From NCBI GenBank assembly GCA_037178855.1, contig JASJZC010000002.1:5530501-5594500 (forward strand): a DNA stretch of 64,000 nt. The letters are read 5' to 3'. Positions 58,980-64,000 of the stretch are shown here, in pieces. The notes below the pieces were generated by a model. The model was not told the DNA's origin. It did no database searches and worked only from the letters and a program-made list of their open reading frames with translations. Source of the DNA: Oscheius sp. JU75 (taxonomy: Eukaryota > Nematoda > Chromadorea > Rhabditida > Rhabditidae). Position numbers and translations under genes: made by a program. Position 1 is the first letter of the stretch; every line of letters begins with the position of its first letter.

Positions 58980-60185
58980 GACGAAGACGAGAACAGATTG
59001 TGGGGATCGTTGGTCGAAAATTGAATTGAAAAGAGGAGGAGAGCGGAAGGATGCCAACAAAAGGACAAATGAACCGCTGGCTTTGGTCACTTGCAAATGC
59101 TGACCCATATGCTAATGGTCGCCCAGGCATAAGCGCATTAAACTCGGAGTGAGAGAGGAAGTGGTGGCTGGAAGTGTACCTGTAAAGGGCGAGAGGGCAA
59201 ACAGTCGTAAATCTTTTTTGTGGAACACGCGAATCAATCGGATTTATACTGGACACAAACAAGTGCAACGCAAAGGAGCGACATGCTGCTGATTGCAAAC
59301 GAGTGAGGGCAAAAGTTCACTTGGGGGAGATGAACCGAAAAGATGTAAACAAGTTGAAGAGAATGTAGGGGTTCCCTTGGCCATTTTGAGCTTCGTTCCA
59401 AAGAGATTGTGGGGAAAGAGCCATCTTTTATTACCTATAACTTATTTCGAACATTTTCTAGTCTTGTACATTTCAAAAGGTTCGAACAAAGAATTCAAAG
59501 TATCGCCCCGAAACAGCCTTGATATCACCAAGAACATTTCAAAAGCAAGTAGTGTTTCAAAAAAGAGTGTCTGGTCGTGTGCTGATTGAATCGAGCCGTA
59601 AACATCGCGGATATGTGTCAGACAACAAGTGAGTGGGGAGAAAGGGAAGGGAGAAGGGAAGTCGATGTCGGATGCACGTGCAATATGCGAGATTCGCGCA
59701 TTAGAGTGATTCTCTTATGATTGAACTACTTCGGGACTGACCAGTGAAGCAGAGGGGGCTGATGCAAAGAAGTCTAGCTTGCATCAGAGGAAGAGTAGGA
59801 GGATATTTGCATCAGATGGATTGTGAAACCTGAAAGTGTACAGAGATCGCCAATGGAAAAGCCAAAAGTGCAAGTTATGAGCGGCAGAGACAAGGCTGCA
59901 CCCCCGAAAGACGTTCTTTGCGCGGTGATCAATTACAGCGAGGGCAGCTGTGGCTCTCTATTGTCGTCAAAAGGATACTTCACTGTTCGCAAAGTGTTAG
60001 AAATTTTGGTATCGTTTTCCTATATCCGTGTTTCTGGACATGAGATCAACTTTAATGGGGACAAAACGTTATTGGGGAGTGCCGTGGTAAACTGGAAAAA
60101 AAAAACTAGAGGGACAAGTAGCAGGGACACGGGCAGTGCACATTGAACAAGGACAGGGATCTGACTACAGAAACTTAACAAACGA
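58980..60185. other. Intergenic region upstream of the aquaglyceroporin
   Basis: No supported gene. The promoter of the leftward aqp gene is expected near the left edge. Confidence 0.35.
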
Positions 60186-60595
60186 ACTTGGAACAAGGAT
60201 AGAGAACCTAAAACTGGGACTATCTATAGGGATAGGCAGCATGAAACAAGGGATAATAGACACGGGACATATAGAACAGCTCAGATGGGAAACGGACAGT
60301 ATGCATTGAACAAGGGCAGGAATCTTTTGGGGGCAGCCTGCAGTTAGGTAAAATGATTATCACACGAAGAGATTTCCTTAGATTAGCTGCAGGCATAAAA
60401 ACCCTGTATGCGTTGCCTGTCTTCTCTTTCAGTCCTAGTCTCGTGCTAGTTTTCTGAGTTTCTGTTGCCCCCAAAAGATTCCTGCCCTCGTACTGTCCGT
60501 TTCCCATCTGAGCTGTCCTACATGTCCCATGCGCCTTGTTTCATGCTGCCTGTCATAATAGAGTCCCAGATCTGTTCTCTGTCCATGTTCCAAGT
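60186..60595. repeat. Long imperfect inverted repeat (fold-back element)
   Basis: The arm 60186-60335 and the arm 60466-60595 are reverse complements with small gaps; matching blocks include ACTTGGAACA, CTGGGACT, GGCAGCATGAAACAAGG, CAGCTCAGATGGGAAACGGA and CAGGAATCTTTTGGGGGCA. The 130-base spacer has its own GCCTGCAG/CTGCAGGC palindrome pair. A 34-base segment of the left arm (60293-60326) also has a direct, diverged copy just upstream at 60129-60162. Confidence 0.75.
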
Positions 60596-60599
60596 ACAG

Positions 60600-60914
60600 T
60601 CTATCTGTTACTTGACCATTTGTTCAGCTTCCGTCTTTTTCCGTGTTTGCTTCAAGAAGGAGAAGCAAGTGACGCTACCAATGAAGAATCTGGTGGAAGA
60701 TATTGAATGAGTACTTCACTCTGTCCTGTCCCATCCTACCCCCCTCCTACTCTAACTCCTACACTCACTTTTTCCAAACGGTAGCCAAATTCGATCAGTT
60801 TTCCCTTTTCTAACCCCTCTACTATCAGAAAACTTGACCGGAATAAGCGGTCTTCACAATTGGTTTCTCCCCTTCTAGGGTCCTGATAAGCGGGGATCGA
60901 TTAACTGACTACAA
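60600..60914. other. Intergenic region before the type II membrane protein
   Basis: No supported coding region; CT-rich with CCCCTCCTACTC-type runs. Contains the promoter side of the next gene. Confidence 0.35.
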
Positions 60915-62308
60915 ATGTCGACTCTCTCCAGGGAGTCGGCATCGGACATCGAGTCCATTAGGTACTTTCCTTCCTCTTTTCTTTTTAAATATCTATATCA
61001 GGGGCCGAAAGTACGATGAGGAGGAATGGGGCGATGATGTGAGTATCATCACCAAGTACGAGGGTCCGTCGCCTCAAGTTATCATTTTCAAGTTCGCTCT
61101 GGCCATTTTGCTCATTGGGGCCTGTGCGGGTGCCCTAGTCTACTCGATTATTAACTGTAAGTTTTTTTTTAGTTTGGTGCTTCCAGTATATCTTTAACGT
61201 TTCGTACATAATCCATTTCCAGCCGAAATTCCCGACAAGAAGCAGCCGTACGTGACCCCGAATATTTATCCGATTGATACTAACCAGGAATCATTGGATG
61301 GAACTCTGCAGATCACCTACAGGAGCGGAGATGAACAGTTCGGGCCGAGCACCTATACTGTAAGAGATCTTTTGGTGGATATACAGAACTTTCAGTATGA
61401 TAACGTGTCGATAAACTGGTTCCAAGACCACGACAAGAAGAGAATCTATCATAGGGTTGGTCTAGAAGACAAGGAATGGAGGTTTTCCTACTACGTCTTC
61501 GAAAATGTGACCTTTTATGTGGTGCGTTCCTTGTGAAATCTTACTTTGCATTTCCTTCACTAGTCTAAACCATTTTTCAGTTGTAGTGTTCTACAACTGA
61601 AAAAGAGAATTTTCGAACTACAACTTTGTAGACCACCGGTTTTGTCATAAATGAGGAATTAGACCCGAAACAAAGCCACGAAGTAATTCACTACGATGCG
61701 CCACCCAGAGAACGACCCACTCCAACCCAACTTTCGATTGATGACGTTATTTTCATGGTTCATAACTGTCAGCAAAGTTGTAGATCTGTCTTACAACTTT
61801 GCAGAACATTGCGAAACGCAAAAATGTATTTTTGGGACCGAACAATTAGGTTTTCGTAAAGGACTGCAATAGTAAGTGCGTAAGGCCATCTTTAATCCAA
61901 TTTTCAGACAAAGACGAACTGTTCTCGAAGCGACAGCGGCTACTACCAGTTTATTCAGAATCTTGGTCTGAATTATGTCCAAAAACTGAGGACGGAAGAG
62001 ATTATGATCAACAAGCAGTACACGGAGACGCAGGTCTATGAAGGAGAGCCCCCAAATGATGTTGCAATCTCGGGAGAGCATCCCTCTTTGGTAAGAGGCT
62101 ATTCTTCAATGCTTGCTGGTTAGAGAAGAAGTTGTATTTGTGACAAAACCGTTCAGATATGACCTATGGATGGGAGCAGTACTTTGCTCATAATCAGAAC
62201 TCGAACTTTTCGATCTACAAACAAGAGTACTTCTTTCCGGACATGCAGCATAAGGAACCTGACTACACGGTGTTTGATAGTATGCCAGGAGATTGTCTTC
62301 AGCTGTGA
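60915..62308 (+). CDS. Type II single-pass membrane protein of unknown family
   Basis: Six exons. The cytoplasmic part is short and acidic (MSTLSRESASDIESIRGRKY; DEEEWGDDVSIITKY), followed by one TM (FKFALAILLIGACAGALVYS) and a luminal domain of about 200 residues: DGTLQITYRSGDEQFGPSTY, VSINWFQDHDKKRIYHRVGL, NCSRSDSGYYQFIQNLGLNY, and MTYGWEQYFAHNQNSNFSIY. It ends MPGDCLQL with a stop at 62306-62308. There are few Cys and several N-glycosylation sites. BRICHOS/ITM2 was considered but its signature is not seen. The intron at 61520-61910 carries a hairpin-rich element. Confidence 0.6.
61573..61860. repeat. Hairpin-rich MITE-like element in an intron
   Basis: A 14-base perfect inverted repeat (TTTTTCAGTTGTAG at 61573-61586 and its complement at 61591-61604) and an 11-base perfect one (GCAAAGTTGTA at 61772-61782 and its complement at 61792-61802) flank about 170 bases. 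Both share the ACAACTTTG/AAAGTTGT core, which recurs near 56940-56960. Confidence 0.55.
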
Positions 62309-62945
62309 ATTGTAAATAGATAAACGACGGATCTTGTGAGAAATGAATGGTTTATACTTTCCCGCCATTCTGACGTTTTGAATTCGGAGTTACAGTATTG
62401 CGCGGCGATTTTGAGTCACATCTTTATCTCATCCAGTTTCTATTCTTGTGTCACGCCTTTTTCTACAGTTTTATCTTGGTTGCAAAAACGTCAGAAACAG
62501 TACCGATGGTCCACCACATTTTTCCGGACAACAACCGTTGCTTACAGGTATAGGAAATGGCTCAAAGAGTTCTCTAGACCAGTATAGAGTTTCATTTTTG
62601 TCCGAATTAGTATTTTTTGTGCCTAAAAGTATTGTAAACATTTTATTAATTGATCTGAACGAGAGCTGTCCGATTCCACCCTGAGGTGTTCTCCGCGTAA
62701 GCAGCAGACTCGCGTTGGAAAGAATTTTTGATAAATTATTTTCACATTCACTTGGTTGCAATCTAGATTCTTTTTTCTACAAATATCTCGATTGAAAATA
62801 CCTAGGACATGATTCTCCATCCTATTTTTCATTGGATCTTTGCAAAATGTGTAAATGTCCTCCACCTGTAATTTCATCATTTTTCCTTGCGTCTTACCCA
62901 AATTCTTGGATCTCCTAACGTTTCTGCTTTCAGAAGGGTTGACGA

Positions 62946-64000
62946 ATGGCTGCAGAAGGAGAGTTCGTGGCGCCTCCGTCGCTCAATCCTGGTATGTTTC
63001 AGTTGCAGCTACTTTTTCACTTAATTTTCCTATTTTACCAAGGTTTTTAAGGCTCTTATGACGAGCTGCACAGAAAGGCCAAAGATGTCTTCCCTACCTG
63101 TTTCGAGGGAGCCAAACTGATGGTCAACAAGGGCCTCAGCTCCCATTTCCAGGTAACTTTACCCATTTTTCAATTTTAAAAATAACTGCAGGTCAGTCAC
63201 ACACTCTCCATATCGCCGATGAACACGGGCTATCGTTTCGGAGCCACCTACGTCGGAACGAAGCAGATCGGTCCCCAGGAGGCCTACCCGATCTTCCTCG
63301 GAGATACTGACGTCGGCGGGAACACCTCGGCCACTATCCTCCATCAATTCGGTTAGTTTTTGCCCTTTTCTTTGGTTTATCGAGGCTGTTTTCAGGCGAA
63401 AAGTTCCGAATGCGTATACAAGGACAGGTCCAGCAGGGCAAATTGGCCGGAGCTCAGGGAACATTCGAGAGAAGGTCATTTTTCGACGCCAATCCTTCTA
63501 AATAAAGAATTTTAGAGGTCGTCTATCCACCCTCGGTCTTACGCTGGCCAACATCGACTTAGTCAATAATAATGGCATTGTCGTGGCTCAAGCACTGCGA
63601 AGATTCACCAAAAATCTGGATTTGGGTGTGGAACTCGTCTATCAGTATGGCCGCCAGATCCCAGGTTCCTTTTTTCTTGTTTTTTGACCTCATATTTGGT
63701 TCAGGAAACCAAATTTCCGTGCTCTCCTACGCCGCCCGCTACATGACCCCGTTCTGGACCGCCGCTGCCACTCTCGGCATGCAGGGTTCGTTCTTTCCTC
63801 GCTTCCTTCGAGTAAAATGAAAATCTAGGAGCCCATCTCACGTACTACCACAAACAGACGGAGAATTTATCGTTTGGAGTCGAATTCGAGTGTCTGGCCA
63901 ATGTCGGAGAGAGCACGGCCACGCTAGCCTATCAGGCCGAGCTGCCGGAGGAAGGAGTTACTCTGCGGGCCAGCTGCGATACCAACTGGACTGTGAGCGG
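62946..64000 (+). CDS. tomm-40: TOM40 mitochondrial import pore, partial (runs off the window)
   Basis: TOM40 forms the beta-barrel pore through which proteins enter mitochondria. The start [20 protein letters not shown] is followed by [20 protein letters not shown] and [20 protein letters not shown], the conserved N-terminal helix and first strands, then [60 protein letters not shown], and [20 protein letters not shown]. Exons are separated by introns of 40-60 bases. The sequence ends inside the barrel at CDTNWTVSG, so the C-terminal strands lie beyond base 64000. A CTTTCAG acceptor-like site lies 12 bases before the ATG. Length and motifs agree with animal TOM40. Confidence 0.93.

Noticed and set aside
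58276-59298. 340-codon frame extending upstream of the aquaglyceroporin
   Set aside because: The part before MSQFVTQM is not channel-like and has no signal or TM pattern; the frame stays open by chance.
60915-62308. ITM2/BRICHOS family
   Set aside because: Type II topology fits, but the conserved BRICHOS Cys/Asp pattern is absent.
1-64000. CRISPR arrays, bacterial operons, phage or rRNA genes
   Set aside because: Spliced nematode genes fill the window; no spaced direct repeats or rRNA-like text seen.

Overview
This window is nuclear DNA from a nematode. The evidence is the architecture (many exons split by introns of about 35-45 bases ending in TTTTCAG, acceptor-like sites directly before many start codons, closely spaced genes on both strands) and the gene content: a Srg-type chemoreceptor, a transthyretin-like secreted protein, a precursor of FAFA neuropeptides, a patched-related (PTR) protein and a worm-type GH25 lysozyme. 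The Srg receptor and FAFA peptides point towards a chromadorean nematode; this is inference. There are 28 protein-coding calls. About 17 belong to a recognisable family and the rest are secreted, membrane or low-complexity orphans. Exon-intron models were made by eye from frame continuity and splice signals.

Layout. 0.2-10.2 kb (+): prominin, CLN3/battenin and a class 3 aldehyde dehydrogenase. 10.4-13.2 kb (-): the mitochondrial rRNA methyltransferase NSUN4 lies 114 bases downstream of the spliceosomal protein CWC15 in an operon-like arrangement. 14-21.4 kb (+): a full-length tuberin (TSC2), then a CYTH-domain protein. 22.9-34.4 kb: an SLC2-like sugar transporter, a Srg chemoreceptor (-), two tandem gustatory-receptor-like 7TM genes, a transthyretin-like gene and the FAFA neuropeptide gene (-). 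34.4-46 kb: a gene-poor stretch with several orphan minus-strand genes, including a Gln/Ser/Pro-rich protein and a four-TM protein. 46-59 kb: a small candidate peptide precursor, a lysozyme that has lost its catalytic acids, a PTR protein, four consecutive minus-strand genes for secreted orphans, and an aquaglyceroporin. 59-64 kb: a fold-back repeat, a type II membrane protein with a hairpin-rich element in an intron, and the 5' part of TOM40.

The most notable item is TSC2. Caenorhabditis elegans is known to lack TSC1 and TSC2, and textbook TORC1 wiring in nematodes omits the complex. Here the HEAT-rich tuberin region and a RapGAP domain with the asparagine thumb context are both present in an intact gene model. 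Several other genes relate to lysosomes, membranes and sensing (CLN3, TSC2, transporter, receptors, peptides), but nothing in the sequence shows that they form one system.
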